64,000 bases of DNA from Rickettsiella endosymbiont of Miltochrista miniata (GTDB taxonomy: Bacteria > Pseudomonadota > Gammaproteobacteria > Diplorickettsiales > Diplorickettsiaceae), in assembly GCF_964031245.1 (NCBI RefSeq), contig NZ_OZ035017.1, positions 124,001 through 188,000 of the forward strand, read 5' to 3'. The notes under the pieces are model-generated. The model was not told the DNA's origin and did not search any database. It saw only the letters and a program-made list of their open reading frames with translations. Positions 52,133 to 59,736 of this stretch are shown here, piece by piece (the stretch's first letter is position 1; every line of letters starts with the position of its first letter). Both the position numbers and the translations under genes were made by a program.

Positions 52133-52299
52133 GGCGCAAAATAGGCCCTAATTAAATTTGAAAAAAGAAATATTTTTTAAGATTTATCAGGTGCTATGTT
52201 TGTCGAAGTCGCGCTAAGATAGCCTCAAATAGAAGTTTTTGATGACGAAATAAAAAAGTAATGAACCTTTGATTAATAAAAGTAAATTGCCCTAAGGGG

Positions 52300-52450
52300 G
52301 CCCGATGATTTATTCTATAAAAAGTCATGATGCTCGACTCCTAGTAATTTTAGGTTGTTGAGATAAGTGGCTAGCACGGCAAGGTATTACCAGTACCTTG
52401 TGCAGTGCGGTTTGGTGCGGGAAGTTATTCCTGCACCAGATTTTTTATAA
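52300..52450 (+). ncRNA. Candidate structured small RNA
   Basis: The 414-bp spacer 52133-52546 has no open gene. On the plus strand a CAAGGTA-TTACCAG-TACCTTG hairpin (52379-52399) is followed by a terminator-like hairpin and T-run, with no plus-strand gene to terminate nearby. A TATAAA box near 52316 could be a -10 element. Together this suggests a transcribed RNA of about 120-140 nt. No known family is recognised. Confidence 0.35.
52413..52447 (+). terminator. Rho-independent terminator-like hairpin
   Basis: TGGTGCGG (52413-52420) pairs with CTGCACCA (52431-52438, one G-T pair), followed by GATTTTTTAT. The strand fits only plus-strand transcripts, such as the candidate small RNA. Confidence 0.55.
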
Positions 52451-52546
52451 CAGGCAATCCAAATCTTAGCGGTCCCAATAGGTGATCTGCAAGAGGTTTA
52501 ACTAAATTTATTAAACATTTGAAATAAAAAAGTTTTTTGAATCTTT

Positions 52547-53395
52547 TTAATTGAAATTAATTAGTTTATTTATTCTTTGTTCAGCAACCTGACAGTAGAC
52601 GAGCTGGTTATCGATCAGCAAACAGCGTCGATGTAAAGAAAGTGCTGCTAAACCTGTAGTGCCGCTGCCAGAAAATGGATCAACAATCAGATCATTTGGT
52701 TTTGAGAGTAATTGGATAAAAAACTGAGGTAATGCAACCGGAAAAACAGCTGGATGACCTTGATTGCGATTTTCAGGGCTCAGATGCAAAACGTTTGTTG
52801 GTAGTACTTGTTTTTTGTTACGCCAATTGGCTAAGTCACGCTGAAAGCCACTACCTGTACTAGAACGAACGAAGGGAGATTTTAGATTCTCGAAATTCAT
52901 CAACCGTTGTTGAGTGGATAAGGCAATCGGGATTTTAATCGCATCCTGATTAATATAAGGTGTTTTTACTTTGGCGAGATGAAACACATATTCCCAGGCA
53001 TCCCGTAAGCGAGTTGGCCAATATCCTGGCATACTGGTTTTTTTATGCCAGATATAGTCGTCTATGCAATACCAACCTAAGCCAATGAGTTTTTCTATCG
53101 TATTCCATACATAATGCTGACGGACACCGTTAACAATTTTATCTTTCATATTCAGCACTAAACTTCCCGTTGGTTTTAGAGCTTGCCAAAACGTGCTATG
53201 AAAAGATATGAACCAATCGGCATAATCGCCAGGAGGAATGCTGTTGTAATGTTGTTTCCGTGCATCCGCATACGGTGGAGATGTAACAATCAAATCAACT
53301 TGATTAGGAAAAGCGCGCAATTCTTTCTCACAATCGCCATGCAGAATTTTATAATTGTTTTGAAATAAAGACTCATTAACTAAGTTGTTTTGCAT
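52547..53395 (-). CDS. Orphan N4/N6 DNA methyltransferase (beta class)
   Basis: A 282-residue enzyme. Catalytic motif IV is DLIVTSPPYADARKQ near residue 32, typical of N4-cytosine or beta-class N6-adenine enzymes; the AdoMet motif DPFSGSGTTGLAAL comes near the C-terminus, giving the beta order. WYCIDDYIWHKKTSMPGYWP lies between. No restriction enzyme is next to it, so it likely protects the element during transfer or regulates it. It is the last gene of the minus-strand replication operon 55885-52547, 9 nt after its neighbour. Confidence 0.92.
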   Translation of the reverse strand: MQNNLVNESLFQNNYKILHGDCEKELRAFPNQVDLIVTSPPYADARKQHYNSIPPGDYADWFISFHSTFWQALKPTGSLVLNMKDKIVNGVRQHYVWNTIEKLIGLGWYCIDDYIWHKKTSMPGYWPTRLRDAWEYVFHLAKVKTPYINQDAIKIPIALSTQQRLMNFENLKSPFVRSSTGSGFQRDLANWRNKKQVLPTNVLHLSPENRNQGHPAVFPVALPQFFIQLLSKPNDLIVDPFSGSGTTGLAALSLHRRCLLIDNQLVYCQVAEQRINKLINFN

Positions 53396-53404
53396 AAAGA
53401 TCCT

Positions 53405-54073
53405 TCAATTTTCTTCTTCTTCAGACGTATCCGTATCAATCTGCAATTGCGAAAACTGCTGAGTCGCTTGTGAAAGTGTTAATGGGAGAATAGATAATTG
53501 TTTAGTGCCGTTGGCATATACAATCAATGCGCGTTTAACATCACCTATTAAAATAGGATCGGGTGGATTATGTGAACCTTGGACTTGATTATCATATTCC
53601 AAGCTGCCTTTGAGTGATCGTGGATAGCTAGTGAGTGGTTTACGTTGGTAATCACGATAGCGTTTTTCAAATTCATGGCGTAAAAAGGGTAATTCTTTTT
53701 CCGGTTGCTGGCATAAGTAAACCCAACCGCCCATGTCTCGAATGACACAGTGTATAATCGGGTTGTCAAAAACTACACTGTCATAGCGACCTACTGTGCG
53801 AATAGCCGTTACTACTTGGCTCCATGCGTTAAGCGCATGACTATGACTATCACCTTGAATTAAAACAATTAAATCAGCAGGAGTTGGCATGCCCCATTTC
53901 TGGCGATCGGGATTTTGTAAAGTATTCAGTATCGCTTGTTTTACTTGGGGAAACGGATAAGCTTTAAGACATTGCCAGTAGGTTTCTAGTAATAAACTTG
54001 AAACTTTGCGGTTAAAAGATTCCGCCAATAATGTCAGCCATTCTAGAAAGGGTTTTTTATCATCTGTTAACAT
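53405..54073 (-). CDS. Phage/plasmid replication-associated protein (DUF6475-like)
   Basis: A 222-residue protein from ATG 54073, which has TAGGAG at the right distance; an upstream ATG at 54118 would overlap the previous gene. Features: ETYWQCLKAYPFPQVKQAIL, GMPTPADLIVLIQGDSH, AWSQVVTAIRTVGRYDSVVF, IIHCVIRDMGGWVYLC, matching a family seen beside replication genes of phages and plasmids (I recall it as DUF6475). Probably works with the 54094 protein in replication start or helicase loading. The tail is acidic (TSEEEEN). Confidence 0.72.
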   Translation of the reverse strand: MLTDDKKPFLEWLTLLAESFNRKVSSLLLETYWQCLKAYPFPQVKQAILNTLQNPDRQKWGMPTPADLIVLIQGDSHSHALNAWSQVVTAIRTVGRYDSVVFDNPIIHCVIRDMGGWVYLCQQPEKELPFLRHEFEKRYRDYQRKPLTSYPRSLKGSLEYDNQVQGSHNPPDPILIGDVKRALIVYANGTKQLSILPLTLSQATQQFSQLQIDTDTSEEEEN

Positions 54074-54093
54074 AAAATCTCCTATTTTGTTGT

Positions 54094-55023
54094 TTAATTT
54101 TTTGAGTGATTCAACCATTGTTCTCCAACGACGAGGTTGTGGGCTAGGGTAGGACTCAGTCCTCGTGTTGCTAAACGAGTTACGTCATGATCGGGAGGGG
54201 CCTGCTGTCGTTGTAGAGAGTCACGTTGCTCTTTAGCAAGCCATGCATTGATGTGACGAAGGATCTGTGAGCGTGTTTTGCGTGCACTTGGATTAGCTTC
54301 ATTCCAAGCTTGTATTTGACGTAACTCTTGCAAAACATCAATGTTTGGATAGGTTTTTTTCCAGGTGTGAATATCCATTTTTCCCGTAATAAACACATCG
54401 TTATTTTGAAGTGGAATACCGATGGCTTCTTCGTCGTGAATGCTCTTTTTATTAATTGATAAGGGAATTTTTGAATTGCTGCTGGGTAAGCCGTCGATAA
54501 ACGACGGCTTACCAACAACATCCTTCTCCTGTTCCTGATCCTTCTCCTGTTCCTGTTCCTGTTCCTGATTCTGTTCCTGGTTTTGAAAGGGTTGCGATAG
54601 AGTTGCCAAATGGTTTTTAAACCCTTCATCTAAGTATTTTGTTTGATCTAATAAGATTTTAATTATGGCTTTGGAAACCGTTGATTGATGTGGAACTCGT
54701 TTAAAAAGCTTAACTATGCTTTTTCCTTGATTGGGATTTTCAATGGGGTTCCAATCTAGGAAGTTAATGATTAAAATCCAGTTTGATTCTGGATCTCTGA
54801 TTAAAAATCTAATTTGATCGAGTTCTGCAAATGCGTTGTAAACTGTTTCTTCATTCCATTTTAAATCCTCTGCTACATACCCTGTGGGTAATCGAAAACA
54901 ACCCAACATGTTAGTATGTGGTCCAGTCAGTAGATAAACAGCCAATAATTTGGCGTGAGTGGATAAATTTTGTAATGCTATATCAGACCAGAATTGTGTT
55001 TGTACAGAACCATATTCTCTCAT
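54094..55023 (-). CDS. Phage O-like replication initiator
   Basis: A 309-residue protein. N-terminal winged-helix-like part (SVQTQFWSDIALQNLSTHAK, RLPTGYVAEDLKWNEETVYN) as in phage replisome organisers; central low-complexity tract of Glu and Gln (EQNQEQEQEQEKDQEQEKD); C-terminal MDIHTWKKTYPNIDVLQELR and an adaptable helix. The tract is encoded by CAGGAA repeats and is followed by a perfect 12-bp hairpin inside the gene, recalling lambda O, where iterons of the origin lie in the coding sequence. It probably starts rolling or theta replication of the excised element. Confidence 0.75.
   Translation of the reverse strand: MREYGSVQTQFWSDIALQNLSTHAKLLAVYLLTGPHTNMLGCFRLPTGYVAEDLKWNEETVYNAFAELDQIRFLIRDPESNWILIINFLDWNPIENPNQGKSIVKLFKRVPHQSTVSKAIIKILLDQTKYLDEGFKNHLATLSQPFQNQEQNQEQEQEQEKDQEQEKDVVGKPSFIDGLPSSNSKIPLSINKKSIHDEEAIGIPLQNNDVFITGKMDIHTWKKTYPNIDVLQELRQIQAWNEANPSARKTRSQILRHINAWLAKEQRDSLQRQQAPPDHDVTRLATRGLSPTLAHNLVVGEQWLNHSKN
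54485..54513. other. Perfect 12-bp hairpin inside the initiator gene
   Basis: GGTAAGCCGTCG (54485-54496) pairs exactly with CGACGGCTTACC (54502-54513) around the loop ATAAA. It lies beside the hexamer repeats and within the coding region, and may be part of a replication origin or nick site. Confidence 0.5.
54523..54580 (-). repeat. CAGGAA hexamer-type repeat tract
   Basis: On the coding strand CAGGAA and GGAGAAGG units repeat about nine times, encoding the Glu/Gln/Asp tract of the initiator protein. Likely length-variable; could serve as origin iterons. Confidence 0.65.
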
Positions 55024-55027
55024 CGCA

Positions 55028-55885
55028 CTATCTCCCTCTTTTTAATGTATAAACATAGTTAAGGATTTCCTTTTTATTCAGGGCTAATATTTCTCGTTGT
55101 TGTTTGTGATTAAAGCGGGTTAGTTGGGCGGCTGCGGAAATTTTTAGCGTTCCTTCGTTAACAGATTGAATAAGTTCAGTAGTACCAAATAATTGAATTT
55201 TTTCAGCATGGCGATAACTATCTTTACAACCAAATCCAAGCTTAGCGGCTATCAATTCATCTGTTCTTCCTGTTATTTCGTCGAAATTTCGACGAAACGT
55301 TTTGTGAAAACGAGGACCTTGTCGGTTTCCTAAGCATTTTTTTGCAGCAATGCCGATAGCAGCTCGCTCGCAGATTAAAAAAGTTTGCACTAATACAGCC
55401 AACTCATATTTTTTTGTTAGCAGATCAGATAAAGAAAAGTGCCAAGCAGGAACCATTTTTTTGTTCTGTTGCTGATAAACCAAATAAGTGCTTGGGTTGG
55501 CTATGAGTTGTTGATTTTCATCGATGATAACTGGTCTAAACTGGTTTAAAGGACGTTGCTCTCGGTCGGTAAAACTAGGAACTGAAAAATTACATTTCAC
55601 ATGAATTATCGGAACATTAATGAGTTTAATAGGATGATGCATAAAGGGTAGAGATAACGACTTTAGTTCCATCCGATCCAATGGTGAAATCAAATCTAAA
55701 GGATCTATTTTATATTTCAGTTTTTCCCATAGGTATTTTTCAATTTTTTTCGCAAACTTAAATTTTGCCCAGGTATGGCCATTTCGCATAGAACATAAAT
55801 TTTGATGTGATGTGCCCAAAATTTTGGCCGCCTTTTCTACCGTTCCACATTCTCGAATAAATATCTCAAAAGGGCTGTTTTCCAT
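55028..55885 (-). CDS. Cro-like HTH / ParB-like protein of the conjugative element
   Basis: A 285-residue protein from ATG 55885, which has GGAG upstream (the ATG at 55900 is part of that site). N-terminal Cro/YdaS-type HTH: GTVEKAAKILGTSHQNLCSM. The C-terminal half is ParB-related: FRPVIIDENQQLIANPS, CERAAIGIAAKKCLG, DELIAAKLGFGCKDSYRHAE, EGTLKISAAAQLTRF. It has a paralogue in the neighbouring prophage (58833). Fusing a repressor and a ParB-like part suggests a control/partition protein acting at the divergent promoter before xis. It heads the minus-strand replication operon. Confidence 0.75.
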   Translation of the reverse strand: MENSPFEIFIRECGTVEKAAKILGTSHQNLCSMRNGHTWAKFKFAKKIEKYLWEKLKYKIDPLDLISPLDRMELKSLSLPFMHHPIKLINVPIIHVKCNFSVPSFTDREQRPLNQFRPVIIDENQQLIANPSTYLVYQQQNKKMVPAWHFSLSDLLTKKYELAVLVQTFLICERAAIGIAAKKCLGNRQGPRFHKTFRRNFDEITGRTDELIAAKLGFGCKDSYRHAEKIQLFGTTELIQSVNEGTLKISAAAQLTRFNHKQQREILALNKKEILNYVYTLKRGR

Positions 55886-56016
55886 ACTTATCCACTCCAT
55901 TTATTTTTTTATGAATATGAATGAACAAAATAAGTCTATACAAGATTCTTGAAATATTCTTTGCAAATAATTCTAGTAATCTGATTAGTGGATAGTTCAA
56001 AAATAAGGATAAGAAT

Positions 56017-56373
56017 ATGCAGCCAAGACTCATACGTTTACGTGACGCACCGAATTATTTAGGAATGGACAAAAATAGATTTAATAAAGAAGTAAAACCA
56101 TCGCTATCAATTATTCCAATAGGTAAAAGAGGAATTGCTTTTGATCGACTTGATTTAGATGAGTGGGTTGAGCATTATAAAGAATGTAATGGGCGCCCCG
56201 TTGATAAGAGGAGTAAAACACTATGGGGCGAAAAAGAACGTCGGGCTTGCTCAACCGTAAGGGGATCTGGCACATCGACAAAAAAATACTCGGACAACGC
56301 ATTTGCGAAAGTACTGGATCAAATTCTCTCGAAGAAGCCGAACTGTACCTTGCCAAGCGTACCGAAGAAATAA
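56017..56373 (+). CDS. Excisionase-like HTH protein (conjugative element)
   Basis: A 118-residue protein with a MerR/AlpA-like winged helix (LRDAPNYLGMDKNRFNKEVK, IPIGKRGIAFDRLDLDEWVE). It shares its last 151 bp with the integrase gene in another frame; the overlapping part encodes a Ser/Thr/Lys-rich tail (STVRGSGTSTKKYSDNAFAK). Overlapping xis-int pairs with this tail are recurrent in related elements. It probably directs the integrase to excise the island. Divergent from the Cro/ParB-like gene. Long overlap makes co-translation obligatory. Confidence 0.78.
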   Translation: MQPRLIRLRDAPNYLGMDKNRFNKEVKPSLSIIPIGKRGIAFDRLDLDEWVEHYKECNGRPVDKRSKTLWGEKERRACSTVRGSGTSTKKYSDNAFAKVLDQILSKKPNCTLPSVPKK

Positions 56374-57344
56374 GACAGGCTAGGGTTTATGGTGTTAGAC
56401 CGAAACGAACTTTTCGGGATGCCGCTACTAAATATCTAGAGGAAAATCAGCATAAGACAAGTATTAAAGAAGATGCAAGATGGCTAAAGCATCTTGATCA
56501 TTTTATTGGTAATTTACCTTTGGAATCTATCCATATGACTACTCTGCAAGAATATATTCGTATTCGTAAAAAAGAAAAAGTGAAAATGCGAACTATTAAT
56601 TATTCTTTACAAGTGGTGCGGCGTATTTTGAATTTATCGGCCCAAGAATGGAAAGATGAATTTGGGTTAAGTTGGTTACCAGTGGCTCCAAAGGTAAAGT
56701 TAGAATCAGAAATAGATAAACGTAAGCCTTATCCGCTATCAACAGAGGAACAGATAAGATTGTTTAAAGAACTTCCGACCCATTTGCGAAGAATGGCTAT
56801 ATTTGCGGTTAATACTGGATGTCGAGATCAGGAAATTTGCCGTTTAAAATGGAATTGGGAAATTAAAATACCTGAAGGATCGGTGTTTCTTATTCCTGAA
56901 AGTCAAGTTAAAAACCGCGAAGAACGTTTAGTAGTACTAAATAAAGTAGCAAATCGGGTTATTGAAGAAGTACGAGGAATTAATCCAGAGTATGTTTTTA
57001 CTTTTCGAGATAAACCTGTAACAAGGATGTTAAATTCAGCATGGAAGAAAGCACGCGTACGTGCAGATTTATCTCATGTGAGAGTACATGATTTGAAACA
57101 TACTTTTGGACGACGTTTACGTGCTGCAGAGGTAAGTTTTGAGGATCGACAAGATTTGCTAGGGCATAAGAGTGGGCGAATTACTACTCATTATTCAGCC
57201 GCTGAATTAGCTAATCTGATCCGTGCTGCGAATAAGGCTTGCGATACTGTTAGTCAGCTTGTTGTTCTAAAGCGTGAACAAAGTAACGCAGCTCCCGCAA
57301 AACTCCCGCAAGGGAATTTAAGGGAACAATTGAAAATAGTGTAA
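56223..57344 (+). CDS. int: Tyrosine integrase of the conjugative element
   Basis: A 373-residue tyrosine recombinase. The catalytic domain has Arg I in NTGCRDQEICRLKW, HDLKHTFGRRLRAA (box II; Lys takes the usual Arg place within HxxR, as in many members of this clade), LLGHKSGRITTHYSAAE with the nucleophile Tyr. The N-terminal half includes arm-binding and core-binding SAM-like domains. It ends 14 bp before the tRNA 3' end, so it is the integrase for the 56-bp att repeat. Its last codons contain the right arm-type repeat. Confidence 0.94.
   Translation: MGRKRTSGLLNRKGIWHIDKKILGQRICESTGSNSLEEAELYLAKRTEEIRQARVYGVRPKRTFRDAATKYLEENQHKTSIKEDARWLKHLDHFIGNLPLESIHMTTLQEYIRIRKKEKVKMRTINYSLQVVRRILNLSAQEWKDEFGLSWLPVAPKVKLESEIDKRKPYPLSTEEQIRLFKELPTHLRRMAIFAVNTGCRDQEICRLKWNWEIKIPEGSVFLIPESQVKNREERLVVLNKVANRVIEEVRGINPEYVFTFRDKPVTRMLNSAWKKARVRADLSHVRVHDLKHTFGRRLRAAEVSFEDRQDLLGHKSGRITTHYSAAELANLIRAANKACDTVSQLVVLKREQSNAAPAKLPQGNLREQLKIV
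57294..57314 (+). other. Arm-type integrase site candidate, right end
   Basis: Two CCCGCA hexamers 11 bp apart inside the 3' end of int, 35 bp before the right att repeat. Matches 11711-11731 at 19 of 21 positions, same orientation. Confidence 0.5.
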
Positions 57345-57348
57345 GTGT

Positions 57349-57434
<86 letters not shown>

Positions 57435-57502
57435 AATGCGGTTGAAAGAGCCACGAATTGTAGTCAATTTGAGCATTATTAGCAATTTCATCTTTAAGCT
57501 AT

Positions 57503-58504
57503 TCATGCTGCGTGTACCAATTTTGTACCAGCTACACGCTCGGCTGCCTCTTTGAGATGATCGCTATTTAAATGTGCATAGCGAAGGACTATATCAAAAG
57601 AGGACCACCCTCCTAGCAATTGCAGCTCTTGTAACGATGTTCCGTTTTGAATATGCCAAGATGCCCAGGTATGACGTAAATCATGCCAGCGAAAATTTTC
57701 TATCCTTGCTCGCTTTAATGCTTTTCTCCAAGCAGCCGTATTACACTGTCGTATAGGTTTTCCCTTATAAGTAAAAACAAATTCTAGGTGCTTTCCTAAT
57801 TGCTTGCGTATAACTGAAACAGCATCAAAATTTAAAGGTACAGGAATAGATGTTTTATTTTTAGATTGGCTTGCGTGAATCATAGCATGGCGTTTTTCTA
57901 AGCTAACATCTTTCCAACGTAACCCTAAAACATTTGCTTGCCTTAAACCAGTCGCTAGGGAAAAAGATACCAAATCAGCTAAATGCAGAGGTAACTCTTT
58001 AAGTAGCCGTTGCATTTCTTCCTGAGTTAACCAACGTTCACGCTTTTCTCCTTCATGGCGTATTTCTACAGAAGGAGCTTTCTCAATCCATTTCCATTTT
58101 AGTTCGGCTTTTCTTAAAATAGATCTAATTAAAGCTAACAGCCGGTTTACAGTAGCAGGAGTGACATTATTTGCTTCCTTTTTTTTCGCTATTTCTTCAA
58201 TCATATCGCTATCAATTTCACTGAGTTTTTTGTTATTAAGATAAGGATTTACCCATTTAAGCTGACGTTTATCATCCTTTAGGCTACGCTTATAAGTTGA
58301 TTCTTTTAACCATCTTAGTACCGCTTCCTGCCATAATCGGTCTGTTTTTTCTCTTAACTTACTTTGGCGCCACAGATCAGCTTTTAAGCGATCATGCAAT
58401 TCCTGTGCCGCTAGTTTGTTTGAAGACCCAGTAGATCGTTGTATTCTTTTTCCATTGTGAGAAAATCTGATCCACCAGACATTGTTTCTTTTACAGAGCG
58501 CCAT
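57503..58504 (-). CDS. int: Tyrosine integrase of the prophage
   Basis: A 333-residue tyrosine recombinase, only distantly related to the 56223 integrase. Catalytic residues: Arg in ATGLRQANVLGLRW, RWHDLRHTWASWH (HxxR), LGGWSSFDIVLRYAHLNSDH with the Tyr nucleophile. N-terminal core-binding domain with KEANNVTPATVNRLLALIRS. It ends 69 bp from the tRNA 5' end, converging on the same tRNA as the island integrase. The tRNA 3' repeat is used by the other element, so its own target is unknown. It overlaps xis by 94 nt. Confidence 0.93.
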   Translation of the reverse strand: MALCKRNNVWWIRFSHNGKRIQRSTGSSNKLAAQELHDRLKADLWRQSKLREKTDRLWQEAVLRWLKESTYKRSLKDDKRQLKWVNPYLNNKKLSEIDSDMIEEIAKKKEANNVTPATVNRLLALIRSILRKAELKWKWIEKAPSVEIRHEGEKRERWLTQEEMQRLLKELPLHLADLVSFSLATGLRQANVLGLRWKDVSLEKRHAMIHASQSKNKTSIPVPLNFDAVSVIRKQLGKHLEFVFTYKGKPIRQCNTAAWRKALKRARIENFRWHDLRHTWASWHIQNGTSLQELQLLGGWSSFDIVLRYAHLNSDHLKEAAERVAGTKLVHAA

Positions 58505-58716
58505 ATTTTTTCTCTCCTATTGTTAGAGACACCCTGCGATACTTTGCAGGGCTGATCGTAAAGCGAACGAAGATAATTAACAAGGTCTTCTTCCATAAAG
58601 CACCAACACTTACCTGGCTTACCCGCGGGAATCTTTTTACTCGCCGCCAATCTTCTAAGTCCTTCAGGGTTCATCTTCAGAAATTCGGCAGCTTCTTCAA
58701 GTTTGAAAGTTTTCAT
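58411..58716 (-). CDS. AlpA/excisionase-like HTH protein of the prophage
   Basis: A 101-residue protein with a MerR-like helix-turn-helix (KLEEAAEFLKMNPEGLRRLA, KCWCFMEEDLVNYL) of the HTH_17/excisionase class. Its last third overlaps the integrase gene by 94 nt in a different frame and encodes RREKIWRSVKETMSGG. The same overlapping design is seen in the conjugative element at 56017-57344. Likely directionality factor. Upstream lies the 26-bp palindrome at 58763. Confidence 0.82.
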   Translation of the reverse strand: MKTFKLEEAAEFLKMNPEGLRRLAASKKIPAGKPGKCWCFMEEDLVNYLRSLYDQPCKVSQGVSNNRREKIWRSVKETMSGGSDFLTMEKEYNDLLGLQTN

Positions 58717-58762
58717 TTAAGAGCTTCCTTTTTGTTTTTTATTAGTCAAATTTTACTTCACA

Positions 58763-58788
58763 AAAACGCCAACCGGTTGGCGTTTTTT
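58763..58788. promoter_or_regulatory. Perfect 26-bp palindrome in divergent promoter
   Basis: AAAAACGCCAACC followed by its exact reverse complement and three more T. It lies between the divergent xis/int and Cro/ParB-like genes. It looks like a bidirectional terminator, but no transcript needs ending here, so an operator for the Cro-like protein is as likely. Confidence 0.5.
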
Positions 58789-58832
58789 TTGTTTAAAATA
58801 AACGCACAATAAGAAAATAAACAAGGAGTTTT

Positions 58833-59708
58833 ATGCAAGAAATAATAATTAGAAAAGTCATCCAGTTTTTTGGAAGCATTACCAATATGTCCCTAAAACT
58901 TAAAATTAGTCGGGGTAGTATTTATGGTTATCTTGAAGGAAGACCGATTCCTCCACGTATTGCCTTCCGTATCGAAGCTAAAAGCGGAAAAAAATTTAAG
59001 TTTAGAGATCTTATTAATTGGAAAGAAAAATATCATTTAGATCTTAATGTTTTTCCTTGTTCCCTTGTTGAATTCCCCCTAAAAAAAATTATTTTTCCTG
59101 AAAATATACCGAGTTTTCCTGATCTAAAAAATCTACTTTTATCTAATTATCGAGCAATTTGCGTTGATGCTAATTCTAATCTTATCTATGGTTTAGAAGC
59201 TATTGACGCTGCGAAAAAAAGAAAAAAGAGAGCAATGCTTACATGGCGCCTATCTTTAGAAGATTTACGAAATAGAAAATATGAAGTTCATCATTTAATT
59301 AAAACATTTGATTTATTTGAACGAGTCGCTATTGGGATTGCTTTAGAAAAATTTATTGGCAAACGCCAAGGAAAGCGAACTGATCTCGATGAACTTCTGG
59401 ATAACAATCCAAAAGTTCAAGGAATTACAACTAGAAGTTTGGTTGCTGACGTACTTGGTTTTGGTAGTGATTATGTTTATAGGCAGCTTAAGAAAATATT
59501 ACGACTAGGCGGCCCTATACTAATTGCTCAAGTACGAAATAAAAAAATATCAATTTCTAAAGCAGGTGAAATTGTTGAATGTTTATATAACAAGCAAAGT
59601 ATCCGAGTTTTAAAAAAGAGAAAACAAATAGCTAATTACGATGACAATAAGAATAAAAAAAATAATTTAACCAAATCATTCGATTTCTTATCCCAATTTA
59701 ATAAATAA
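58833..59708 (+). CDS. Cro-like HTH / ParB-like protein of the prophage
   Basis: A 291-residue paralogue of the 55028 protein. N-terminal HTH: GSITNMSLKLKISRGSIYGY. C-terminal ParB-like half: YRAICVDANSNLIYGLEA, FERVAIGIALEKFIGKRQGK, SLVADVLGFGSDYVYRQLKK and NKKISISKAGEIVECLY, aligned block by block with its counterpart. AAGGAG stands before ATG 58833. The last 25 residues are Lys/Asn-rich. Probably represses the divergent promoter and takes part in replication or maintenance. It begins the rightward operon. Confidence 0.75.
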   Translation: MQEIIIRKVIQFFGSITNMSLKLKISRGSIYGYLEGRPIPPRIAFRIEAKSGKKFKFRDLINWKEKYHLDLNVFPCSLVEFPLKKIIFPENIPSFPDLKNLLLSNYRAICVDANSNLIYGLEAIDAAKKRKKRAMLTWRLSLEDLRNRKYEVHHLIKTFDLFERVAIGIALEKFIGKRQGKRTDLDELLDNNPKVQGITTRSLVADVLGFGSDYVYRQLKKILRLGGPILIAQVRNKKISISKAGEIVECLYNKQSIRVLKKRKQIANYDDNKNKKNNLTKSFDFLSQFNK

Positions 59709-59736
59709 CCTAACTAAAAATAAAGGATCACATATC

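Noticed and set aside
58763-58788. Simple transcription terminator
   Set aside because: It lies in a divergent promoter with no gene reading into it; kept as a palindromic regulatory site.
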